A stretch of 23,705 nt of DNA from the NCBI GenBank assembly GCA_001586965.3, contig LUCW03000863.1, positions 1 through 23,705 on the forward strand, given 5' to 3'. Shown here piece after piece: positions 1 through 8,924 of the stretch. The DNA is from Sphaeroforma sirkka. Lineage: Eukaryota; Opisthokonta; Ichthyosporea; Ichthyophonida. The notes beneath the pieces were generated by a model that made no database searches, was not told the DNA's origin, and was given only the letters and a program-made list of their open reading frames with translations. The position numbers were made by a program, and so were the translations under genes. Numbering within the stretch: the first letter of the stretch is position 1; every line of letters begins with the position of its first letter.

Positions 1-352
1 ACTTATAGATTTTGTCCTCCCGCCAATCTCCAAAATCCAATAAGTCTTTTTCTTTTTTTAACTTTTCTTCAGATGGAACTCTATTTATATCAGTTAATGT
101 ATTAACGTGACTTACGTTATTATGTCTATTTACAAATTAGGCAAGTGGTCATGAACACTTAGTACTTCTAGTGAAAATTATTCAATAAAGAACAGCTAGA
201 GGTACGCCCTGTGTGATCGAGGATATTTAGGCTCTTAACAAGAGGCAGTCCCGATCATTCTTACACAAGCTACCGCTGCTAAATCCTAACTGACTAAATT
301 GTATTTTAGTTTAATATAGTTTGAAACCTAGTAATTTCCATCGAAGTTTACA
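1..352 (+). repeat. Left LTR, 3' portion only
   Basis: This matches 7063-7416 of the complete right LTR over its whole length and ends in the same TTTACA. The first ~240 bp of the LTR lie before the window. It contains an AATAAA at 184-189, a candidate polyadenylation signal. Confidence 0.9.
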
Positions 353-431
353 TATTTTTCAGTTAAATAGTAGTTACAGTAGTGTACTGCTTCTAGACTG
401 TCTGACATCGATTTACTATCCAGCAAATACT

Positions 432-2473
432 ATGGCTAAGGGTACTTCTAAAGGCAAGGGAGCCGCTAGCTCTAAGCCTGCTAAGCCTGCCGAGGTTCCT
501 GAGATCCCTGTGGAAACACCTAGCCTGTCTGGAGTTGAGCCTGCCGAGGATACTGTTGGGGAAGCAAATTCTGAGGTTGGTACAGAGGATTATTCTGAGG
601 ATGACTCGTCGGATCCTAAAGCCTTGGAAGAAGAGGTATCTACTACCGCGGAAAGGCTCGCCAGCGTCCGTGTATCACCTAGGAGTGAAGCTCAGGACCC
701 CAGCTTGCCCCCCTGACCACGTGCCGTCAAATATTGGGATAAACGTCGAAAGGCTGGAAAATTCGTGGATACGAATGTCGGGGGGCATTATAACTCCACA
801 TCTAAAGGACACTCCAGCACAAATCCGGAGTGAAAAGGAAGTATTGGACCTGTCCAAAAATTTCGGTTTCGCCATCGATGGAGAAGCCATTCCATTCAGC
901 TCAAATCTTGGGGCCGAAGCTGAGGATGCCATAACTCGACAACGAGTGGTTGGATCCTCTCAATCTCGACGCCAATTGAACCGCACTGAAGCGCTCTTGA
1001 AGGAGCTAGCGGCAGCAGCAGTTGTGGACCCCTCTATCGTGTCCCACTTGGCTGATATTCTTCCTATACCGAAGAAGAAGAAAAAATTCGGGCCGGGTTT
1101 CGAACCCGAGACCTACTGGTTTACCAGCCAGTATGTTTACCACTAAGCCATTTACCACTGGCGAGAGAGATAATATTTCAAAATTTAATCTCTATAGCTC
1201 TGATGCTACCATCGATCATCCTCTTGACAAACCTAACCCTGTCAGAGGATATGATCGTATGGAACTCGATGAGGCTTACCATCCTCGTAATATCGACCCT
1301 CATTTGCCAACTAACCCTGGTAATCACGATTTTGGCAATCGCTACACCAGTACCTCGTTAGAGAGTTCCCGCTCTAATCCTGAGGATGAGGAAGTGAGAA
1401 CCAGACATACTCGTCTCAGGCTATTACGCTCTGGTATGCAAGTCCTTGAGGACCGTCTATTGAATGACTCTGACCTTGACGATAGGAAAGCGGATAACAT
1501 TCGCTATCTAATCGATAACAAGAGAAAGGAAATAGACACCATCTTGGCACTAGCAGCCCGTAGCACTGAGCATGAGCCTCGTGAACACTTAGAACCAAGC
1601 TTTATAAAGCAGCTAGGTAACGCGCAGGCTGAGGTCGATTTCTCTACTAATGAGAGTACAGTGGAGACACTGAAGGCCTTCGACCAACTTAAGGAGTCTG
1701 CCAGCCTTAGGGATAAGCAGATGATGAATGCCTTTATTCATTTCTATGAGCCAGGTGAATGGCGAACTATCTTGAAGGGCTCATGAGCCCAACTGGAAAG
1801 CCCTACCCTGGCACCAGTTGCGTGATAATATACTTAACACCTTTTTTTTTGAAGATGCACGTGACCGTGAACTTCTAGAGTCTCGCAAGTCCTTTGCGAA
1901 CGATACCACTATTCGAGGTGCTCTAGCTCATATGACACATATGAATACTCGGATGGGTGGTCGTACCTATACTGGCGAATATTTATTAATTTGTCAGATG
2001 ATGGAGACTCTGGGAGCTAACCTCTTTATGAAAGTCAATGATGACATCATCGCCTATGGTGATTTGCGATCTATGCCTTGGTCTGTCTTTGAGAAGATAG
2101 TACACAAGCATACCAATTCCTCTACTAGAGTACTTAGTACCACGAGCTACACCCAGCCCACTAAGCGAAACGCAGTAGAGACTAATACTGCGCGTAGTAC
2201 TAAGAAACCTCGCACTACTACTGGAGGGGGGGGTACTGGCTCTACTTCTACCGAACCGAAGGTGATAAGAAGGTGAGAGCGCCTTGCAAGAAGTGTGGTT
2301 ACAACCTCACAAAACGTAATGGCAAGTGGAATGGTAGACACGACCCTGTTAAGTGTGCACCAGGCAAGCCAGATTTTGGACACTATATGAAAGAGTGTGC
2401 TACTTGCAAGGGTACTAACGGTTGGCACAAAGAGGATTGCAAGGACTTACCAGACGTCCAAGTTAAGCACTGA
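432..2473 (+). pseudogene. gag (capsid and zinc-binding nucleocapsid region), broken in several places
   Basis: Coding sense begins at ATG 432, giving a lysine- and serine-rich start followed by an acidic stretch. The start 321 in the same frame is unlikely because it lies in the LTR-proximal leader. The frame breaks near 700 (stop 714-716). It then continues in frame 1 until a tRNA-like insertion (about 1089-1160) that ends it at 1144-1146. It resumes in frame 2 to a stop at 1784-1786 and shifts near 1780 to frame 3, which has a capsid-like W-x3-LRDN context. A last shift between about 2223 (a G8 run) and 2265 leads to a Cys/His-rich segment (2285-2460, pairs CKKC and CATC plus a later HKEDC) that resembles a zinc-binding nucleocapsid rather than a classic CCHC knuckle. 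The frame ends with TGA 2471-2473. Role by family: particle assembly and RNA packaging. No intact product is possible. Confidence 0.75.
1089..1163 (-). pseudogene. tRNA-Thr(GGT)-like sequence inserted in gag, minus strand
   Basis: On the minus strand there is a perfect B box (GGTTCGAAACC) inside a 5-bp T arm, and an A-box-like TGGCTTAGTGGT 32 nt before it, which is the normal tRNA spacing. Between them is an anticodon arm with loop CTGGTAA (anticodon GGT, threonine) and 3' strand ACCAG. The 5' strand is one base short (CTGG). The expected acceptor-stem strands do not pair, so this is not an intact tRNA gene. A T6 run follows the 3' end on the minus strand (plus-strand A-run 1081-1086), as expected of a Pol III terminator. 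In the gag direction it supplies the TAA at 1144-1146 and a frame change. It could be a tRNA pseudogene or the head of a tRNA-derived SINE. Confidence 0.7.
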
Positions 2474-4250
2474 CAGTACCATATGTGCGCACTAGAGCAA
2501 GATTATGAGAAAATGTTCAATAAAATACATACCAAAGGAGATGAACGTATCTTTCAAACAGTTTTCGTAAATGGAGAAAAAAAGTTATGGCACTATTTGA
2601 TCCAGGGGCTGAAGTCTCTGCTATCTCATGCCGAGTAGCCTACGCTACAGATATGGCTGTCCATAACGAAACAACTGATTTAATCTTGGGAAATGGCAAA
2701 GTTACTACTTGCGAACAAGCCATTGACTATGCACACATAATGCTGTCAGACAGAAGAGAAGTGAAGACTCACCTAATCGTTACTAACATGTCTCAGAAAT
2801 ACGATTTAATTATAGGTATGACTGATCTTCTCAGTTTAGGTATAACACTCACTGGTCTGCCTAATGGGCTGGACCCGAATAAAGATCAGTCAGATGATAA
2901 TATGTTAAAGATACCTAAACCTCCGGAAGGTGAAGCAAAGGATATGATTCCGCACTTCACCGATATAATTATGGACTTAATTATACAAAACAGGAAGATT
3001 GCAATAACTGACTGGTGTATGTTTAAGTTCTCTAATGGGTACGTTAGACTTGACTTAACAAACGTCGACTTCTCTAAGTTAAAGTGTCCTTCACATAACT
3101 ACGTGAGTTGGAGACACAAAGACGTTGTCAAAACCCAAATCGAAGATTGGTTAAAACAGGGTCTAATTGAAATCAATTATGATGCAACCCCAGTTAACTT
3201 AGCTCTCTTAGCGGTCGATCAATATAAATCTGATGGAACGTTTAGTAAAACAAGAGTAGTACTAGACCTGTCGCCAATCAACAAACTAATTCCGCAACAT
3301 AGTTTTCCCTTACCTAAGATAAGCGAGATACTACGCAAAATGGAGGTGCGACTATCTTTTCCAAGATAGACTTAAAAGCTGCATTCCATCAACTACAGAT
3401 ATATGAGCCTCATAGGAAATACTTTTCCTTTACTTGGCAAGGTAAGAAGTACCAGTTTAAAGGTGCACCTGATGGCTTACACATGTTACCTTCTTTCTTC
3501 CAACAAGTTATGATGGAACTATTTGCGGACCTGTCGTATAACGTATCAGTCTATTTAGATGATATAGTTATCTTTACAAAGACAGCACATGAACATGCTA
3601 AACTCGTTAAAGAAGTCTTAAAGCGACTTAATCATGCTAAACTTAAGATTAACGAAGACAAGTGTTCTTTTGCTAAAGATACTATACACTTACTTGGCTA
3701 CAAAGTATCTGCAGCAGGGGTAGAAATTGATCCTGGCAAGTAACAGTTTCTGTTGGATTTATCAACACCAATTACTGGAAGAGATGTGAACTCTGTGTGT
3801 GGGTTTGTTAACTTCTTCTCGGATTCGGTACCGCATCTTTCTCATTACTTAAAGCCTTTCAGTCACCTACGGCTGCACAAAGAACCTTTGGGAAAGCTTT
3901 GGACTAAAGAATGTGATGATGCATTTAAACTAGTCAAAAGTAAAGTAATGGACGCACCCATCATGCAGTACCCTGTGGATGGTGTCCCATTCCAAGTAGC
4001 AACCGACGCTTCAGATCGAGCGGTAGGTGGAGTGCTTTACCAAACGATAAATGGTAAACCGCGCTACATACAATTCTTTAGCAAGAGTTATAATAAGAGT
4101 CAACGGAATTACCCTACCGTTAAACAAGAGCTCCTTGCTATAGTTATTGCGCTAAGACAGTTTAAAGACTACCGTTATGGAAGTTACTTTACTGTCGCCT
4201 GTGATCAAAAGTCTTTAACATACTTATAAGATATGAACCCTGATTCACAC
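2474..4250 (+). pseudogene. pol, protease - reverse transcriptase - RNase H portion, broken
   Basis: The aspartic protease starts with the active-site motif DPGA (2599-2610), with proline where serine or threonine is usual, followed by a DLIIGM strand-loop segment. The reverse transcriptase palm follows: RVVLDLSPIN near 3256-3285, then the catalytic YLDD at 3552-3563. RNase H has its first aspartate at 4005-4007 (ATDAS), then a KQELLAI segment and CDQKSL. Breaks seen: the protease is in frame 1, but the stretch just before it is open in frame 2 across an A-run (2577-2583). There is a frameshift between about 3345 and 3360 (TAG 3367-3369 in the old frame), in-frame TAA at 3741-3743 and 4227-4229, and another frameshift near 4250. 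Family role: polyprotein processing and cDNA synthesis. As it stands the enzyme cannot be made whole. Confidence 0.88.
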
Positions 4251-4252
4251 AG

Positions 4253-4963
4253 TTGGTGAGCCGCTGGCATGACATTATTGCCAAGTTCGCTTTTAATATA
4301 ACACACATTCCAGGAATACATAACCATCTTCCTGACATGCTCTCTCGACTTGTGCCCGACTACCAGAAAACAGTCAAAGAGTTATTAGCAACCGATTGGA
4401 TGCTAAATAAGAAATGGTTTAACCTCGCTCAATCCCGATGGGGTCCATTTACTGTTGATATGTTCGCCGCAGAACATAACAAACAGGTTTCTGAATATAG
4501 GTCGTTGACTCATCCTAAAGGTGATGCATTTCAGCTTGACTTATCAAAGCATAATGCGTGGGCTAACCCACCTTGTCAACTTATCGCACAGTTGTTAAAT
4601 TATGTTAATATTACTAAATCTACCATTACGCTGTGTTGTCCCTTACGTAACTCCGACCCATGGATACGTGATTTAATTAATATGATTCAAGACGAACCTA
4701 TTTATGTCGACCGTGAAACCGACACGTACTTGTATCAGGGATCCTATTCTATTAAGAAGACGCCTTGGAAACACACCATTGTTTGTCGCATCGGTCCTGC
4801 AGGTACCACTAAGTGGAAACCCTCAACCGAATTCTTAGCTAAACTAGAGGAGTCTAAAGAGTTTGAACAAAAGCTCAAGACTCGTACAACACATGCACCC
4901 AACAAGATTGCAGTCGAGGTAATGCCGATTGAAACGGCATTAGATCGTAAAACATGGGACTAG
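4253..4963 (+). pseudogene. pol, end of RNase H/connection plus Dam-methyltransferase-like domain
   Basis: A frame-2 stretch of 236 codons begins in the segment that follows RNase H (ITHIPGIHNHLPDMLSRL, the conserved 'pG..N..AD.LSR' region of gypsy pol, with P for A here). It continues with RWGPFTVDMFAAEHN (about 4433-4478), a GDAFQLDLSKHNAWANPP segment with NPPC at 4565-4576, and a LCCPLRNSDPW segment. This layout matches the domain found after RNase H in DIRS elements and in many animal and protist gypsy elements, often described as Dam (DNA N6-adenine) methyltransferase-like. The NPP agrees with the (D/N)PP(Y/F/W) signature except for its last residue. The frame ends at TAG 4961-4963 after a one-base loss in an A-run near 4950. 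The second copy (7980-8010) keeps the longer run and reads through. Confidence 0.65.
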
Positions 4964-6694
4964 CTAAGGCCATGGATCAAAGACTCAAAACTCTAAGAGA
5001 ACCTGAAGCTCGCACTCAACTACTTAAAGCGCTGCTTAAAGAACAGCCAGGAGTTGCGAAACAACTGAAGAAGATACTTCAACAATCCAATGTTGTCAAT
5101 TATGTATCTCAGGACTCTACCCCTCCTGATACTGAGGTTGCCCTTTCCAACAGGACTATGGTTCATCCAGCCAGCGTTACGCAGAATCTGACTGACTTAG
5201 AGGAGCTCGAAAGTAGAGTTAAAATTATACATAATTTAACGCATCGAGCATATGAGCATACTTATAAAATGACTATTCGTGCAGGGCTTGATCACCTGGC
5301 GCTGAAAGAAACCATACGTGAAGTATACCGACGCTGTACTGATTGTGAAAAGAACCAGATCAAGCGATACGGTTGGGCACCCAAAAAAGTGTGACAGAAG
5401 ACCAACCGATGCGCCGAGTCATAGTCGATTTGGTTAAACTCCCGCGATCCAAGCATACTGGCGATGTATATATCTGTCATTTCTTATGTGTGGCTTCGGG
5501 CTATAACTTGCTTTATGCAATACCGAACAAACGTCCACAAACAGTGGCAGAATTATGCTATCACGTCTTTAATGACTTCGGTTTCCCCGAGTACTATGTT
5601 CTGATAACGGTAGTGAGTTTTGTACCGACGTAATGGAGGCATTTATACTCGTATCAGGCATGACCCATAGGCGTGGTGTTCCTTACAAACCTCAAACGCA
5701 GGGTGCAAATGAGACACGTCATAGAGAACTTAAGAAACTCTTGCGTACCGCACTAGACGACGTTGAGGATATGTGACCTTATCATTTGAAATGGGTTCAG
5801 ACTCAAATGAATAACTGCATGAATCCTCAAACTGGAACACTCCCGTTTCACTATTTCTTTGGCCGCTATAGTGAATTACAAGCAACGTTTGATAAAACTG
5901 CGCCCGAGAAACACGCTACCCCGTGGCTACAAAAGATCGAGCATATGCAGAACGTTGTTTACCCCTGTTTACTCGAGCACAAGAATCGCGTCCTACTTAA
6001 AGCGTATGACCGATGGAATAACACTAAGAACATTGTTCAGTTCAAAGTCGGCGATTACGTTAACATTATAAATCGAAACGCCAACGTTACCGAACTCTCT
6101 CCTAAGACGATAGGACCTTTTGTTATTTCCTACCATGATGAGAAGAGTGATACTTACGAAGTGAATAACATTGATGGTACTAGCGCAACCAATCTAGGCA
6201 CTCACCGTATCCCTACCTCCGAACTCTCATTCGCTCGCTCATTTGATTCTGATATACCAGTTATGGAGTCACAAGTCAAAGATATAATTGATAAAACATC
6301 CGAAGACGGTTGCACTTACTACAAGACCCGTTTCATGGATGGGACAGTAGCTTGGCTAACCTCCGATGCATTTCGTGAATCTCGCGACTTTCTTCGTATC
6401 TTTAATAAGAAATGGAATAAGCGTTTACATAAGAACACACGAGATAAACGAAAAGGGTTTCCTCAGGTGACTACAAACCCTGACGGATCTGAAATTCCCT
6501 ATTTGCCACCTACTTCCTACGTGACTAAACTTTCTGATCTGCTTACCAACAGTGCAGAAAATTGTTCAAACTTACTTACTAATGAAGAACAGCCTTTGGC
6601 TATTACCTTACCAAATAATAAACGTAAGGCGACTACATCGGAAATGGTTACTGGACCAAATACTAAACGACATAGAGTACAACATGAGTCTTGA
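4954..6694 (+). pseudogene. pol, integrase with chromodomain-like tail, broken
   Basis: Frame 1 (4954-5394) holds a zinc-binding HHCC region: histidines in IHNLTHRAYEH near 5228-5262, and the pair CTDC near 5335-5346. A frameshift in the A-run near 5385 moves to frame 3, where the first catalytic aspartate lies (GAT 5427-5429). A second shift near 5600 moves to frame 2 with aspartate at 5603-5605 (SDNGSEF) and glutamate at 5711-5713 (GANETRH). The two are 35 residues apart, the DD35E spacing. An in-frame TGA at 5774-5776 follows. From 5786 the frame is open to TGA 6692-6694. It includes a GPFVI segment typical of the integrase C-terminal domain and, at about 6250-6400, a chromodomain-like stretch (YYKTRFMDGTVAWLT). 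The end, about 130 bp before the right LTR, is probably the natural one. Confidence 0.85.
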
Positions 6695-6821
6695 ACTCGT
6701 ACATATAGGCACATACTTACTCGATAAGTCATGACCGAAACCGTTTTTACCTTGGTTTTCGCTTTACCAATTAGATCGTATTTTAACGTACGTTCGTAGT
6801 TCTAAAAGCTACTGGGGGCTA
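6695..6821 (+). other. 3' untranslated spacer and polypurine-tract region of the retroelement
   Basis: This is a non-coding link between the pol stop and the right LTR. It ends in AAAAGCTACTGGGGGCTA directly before the LTR's TGTAGA; the G5 run is the only purine-rich stretch there. The same spacer sequence precedes both LTR starts in the second copy (8586-8634 and 8737-8785), which supports the boundary at 6822. Confidence 0.6.
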
Positions 6822-7416
6822 TGTAGAATTACGGCCTCCGGTCAGTCTAAAATATCAAGATCAAATGAGATAACATATTGGTTTTTATTTGTATTTAAAA
6901 TAATTTAATACAAGTTCTTTTCCAATATTTCCAAAGTGTTCTAAATTCACTTTGATGGCTCCAATAGCCTGAGTATTTGGTATGACTCATCTACTTGGAC
7001 CTATTTGAGACATTAGTAGATGTAGGATAATATAAACTAAATTTTATAATCTCCGAACTACTACTTATAGATTTTGGTCCTCCCGCCAATCTCCAAAATC
7101 CAATAAGTCTTTTTTCTTTTTTTAACTTTTCTTCAGATGGAACTTTATTTATATCAGCTAATGTATTAACGTGACTTACGTTATTATGTCTATTTACAAA
7201 TTAGGCAAGTGGTCATGAACACTTAGTACTTCTAGTGAAAATTATTCAATAAAGAACAGCTAGAGGTACGCCCTGTGTGATCGAGGATATTTAGGCTCTT
7301 AACAAGAGGCAGTCCCGATCATTCTTACACAAGCTACCAATGATAAATCCTAACTGACTAAATTGTATTTTAGTTTAATATAGTTTGAAACCTAGTAATT
7401 TCCATCGAAGTTTACA
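6822..7416 (+). repeat. Right LTR, complete (595 bp, TGTA...TACA)
   Basis: The ends are TGTAGA and TTTACA, giving the usual TG...CA termini with a 4-bp perfect terminal inversion. The downstream part equals the left LTR end. A TATA-like TATAAA lies at 7031-7036, and AATAAA at 7248-7253 is a candidate polyadenylation signal. From these the U3-R-U5 order fits the + strand. Confidence 0.9.
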
Positions 7417-7557
7417 GAGCCGTCAAAGTGAATTTAGAACACTTTGGACATTTTGAAAAAGGAGCTTGTACTAAATTATTTAAAATACAAATAAAAACCA
7501 ATGTATTATCTCAATTGATCTTGATATTTTAGACTGACCGGAGGCCGTATTTCTACA
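7417..7557 (-). repeat. Inverted LTR head (left arm)
   Basis: 141 bp reverse-complementary to 6822-6961, with the outer end of the LTR (TACA on the + strand) facing the interior at 7557. It directly abuts the TTTACA end of the complete LTR at 7416. Confidence 0.88.
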
Positions 7558-7616
7558 CCATAACGCTGTGTAGTCCCTTACATAGCTCCGATCCATGGAT
7601 ACGTGATTTAATTAAT

Positions 7617-8192
7617 ATGATACAAGATAAGTTTATCTATGAATCTTTCCTGAACCACTACAGCGACTATGAGAGTCATACCATATGTTCGTACATTGTA
7701 ACATACATACTAGACATTTTTGAAATAAATAATATTATCCCTATCTATGTCGACCGTGAAGCCGACTCGTTCTTGTATCAGGGATCCGATTCTATTAAGA
7801 AGACATCTTGGAAACACACCATCGTTTGTCGCATCGGTCCTACAGGTACCACTAAGTGGAAAGCCTCTACCGAGTTCTTAGCTAAACTAGAGGAGTCTAA
7901 AGAGTTTGAACAAAAGCTCAAGACTCGTACAACACATGCACCCAACAAGAATGCAGTCGAGGTAATGCCGATTGAGACAGCATTAGATCGTAAAAACATG
8001 GAACTGGCTATGGCCATGGATCAAAGACTCAAAGCTCTAAAAGAACCTGAAGCTCGCACTCAACTACTTAAAGCGCTGCTTAAAGAACAGCCAGGATTTG
8101 CGAAACAACTGAAGAAAAGACGGTTACACTTACTACAAGACCCGTTTCATGGATGGGACAGTAGCTTGGCTAACCTCCGATGCATTTCGTGA
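7617..8192 (+). pseudogene. Pol fragment: post-RNase H domain end to integrase start, then out-of-frame chromodomain region
   Basis: This is an open stretch of 191 codons. After codons from the local 108-bp insertion it reads the same sequence as the first element's YVDRE...KQLKK region with scattered amino-acid changes. It includes the DRKNMELAMAM stretch, which stays in frame here but is broken in the first copy. After the jump at about 8115 it enters the chromodomain region out of frame and stops at 8190-8192. Homologous but untranslatable sequence continues to about 8508. There is no start codon of its own from the parent gene, and it is taken as a dead fragment. Confidence 0.7.
7642..7741. 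mobile_element. 100-bp insertion with 8-bp flanking repeat, related to 9361-9455
   Basis: The first element lacks this sequence at the corresponding point (about 4695-4700). It is flanked by TATCTATG at 7634-7641 and 7742-7749, consistent with an 8-bp target duplication. About 86 bp of it (7657-7742) resemble 9361-9455, with about 90% identity over the first 54 bp. It may be a small non-autonomous element or an LTR fragment. Its family is not recognised. Confidence 0.55.
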
Positions 8193-8585
8193 ATCTCACG
8201 ACTTTCTTCGTATCTTTAATAAGAAATGAAATAAGCGTTTACATAAGAACACACGAGATAAACGAAAACGGTTTCCTCAGGTGACTACAAACCCTGACGG
8301 ATCTGAAATTCCCTATTTGCCACCTAATTCCTATGTGACTAAACTTGCCGATCTGCTCACCAACAGAGCAAAAAATCCTTCGAACTTACTTACTAATGAA
8401 GAACTACCTTTGACTATAACCTGACCAAGTAATAAACGTAAGGCGCCTACATCGGAAATGACTACTGGACCAAATAGTAAACAACATAGAGTACAACATG
8501 AGTCTTAAACTCGTACATATAGGCACATACTTACTCGATAAGCCATGACCGAAACCGTTTTACTTTGGTTTTCGCTTTATGAACT

Positions 8586-8924
8586 AGATTGTACCTTCAC
8601 ATACGTCCGTAGTCCTAAAAGCTACTGGGGGCTATGTAGAAATACGGCCTCCGGTCAGTCTAAAATTTCAAGATCAAATGATATAACATATTGGTTTTTA
8701 TTTGTATTTAAAATAATTTAATACAAGTTCTTTTCCAGATTGTACCTTCACGTACGTTCGTAGTCCTAAAAGCTACTGGGGGCTATGTAGAATTACGGCC
8801 TCCGGTCAGTCTAAAATATCAAGATCAAATGAGATAACATATTGGTTTTATTTGTATTTAAAATAATTTAATACAAGTTCTTTTCCAATATTTCCAAAGT
8901 GTTCTAAATTCACTTTGATGGCTC
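8586..8924 (+). repeat. Tandem 151-bp duplication of spacer plus LTR head
   Basis: Unit 1 (8586-8736) and unit 2 (from 8737) both start with AGATTGTACCTTCAC, run through the G5 tract and into the LTR at TGTAGA (8635 and 8786). Unit 2 continues to 8924, 37 bp further into the LTR than unit 1. The units differ at several bases, so they are either old or came from different copies. Confidence 0.8.

Larger units (their letters stand above)
1..7416 (+). mobile_element. Ty3/gypsy LTR retrotransposon with chromo-type integrase, broken, left end cut by window
   Basis: The order of parts is LTR, gag, zinc-binding segment, protease, reverse transcriptase, RNase H, methyltransferase-like domain, integrase, chromodomain-like tail, LTR. 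Integrase after RNase H is the Ty3/gypsy order, and the chromodomain-like tail points to the chromovirus branch. Bases 1-352 repeat as 7063-7416 with, by eye, five substitutions and two single-base indels, so this insertion is fairly recent. Even so, the coding region has about nine frame breaks and several internal stops, and it cannot make its own proteins as read here. No tRNA-complementary primer-binding site is recognisable just after the left LTR (353 onward). A short G-run (about 6814-6818) before the right LTR could serve as the polypurine tract. The left flank, and so the target duplication, is outside the window. Confidence 0.9.
7417..8924 (+). mobile_element. Rearranged, non-autonomous copy of the same retroelement, bounded by inverted LTR heads
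   Basis: The left arm 7417-7557 is the reverse complement of LTR bases 1-140. The interior 7558-8634 is collinear with parts of the first element: 7558-8110 matches about 4623-5070 (methyltransferase-like end to integrase start), then it jumps at 8111-8120 to about 6300 and continues to 6821. The right end carries two LTR heads in direct orientation. The last, 8786-8924, stops at the same LTR base as the left arm. The zinc-binding and catalytic regions of integrase are missing. The junctions show short microhomologies (TCTAC at the left, GAAGA at the internal jump), as expected of reverse-transcriptase template switching. The copy cannot encode a working enzyme. Confidence 0.8.

Noticed and set aside
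353-400. Primer-binding site complementary to a tRNA 3' end, or a self-priming (Tf1-like) site
   Set aside because: There is no TGG-type start after the LTR, and no convincing complement was found in the LTR by eye.
1089-1163. Functional tRNA-Thr gene
   Set aside because: The A and B boxes are good, but the acceptor stem does not pair and the anticodon stem is a base short.
7417-8924. True DIRS element because of its inverted ends
   Set aside because: The parent has direct LTRs and a DD35E integrase, and no tyrosine recombinase is seen.
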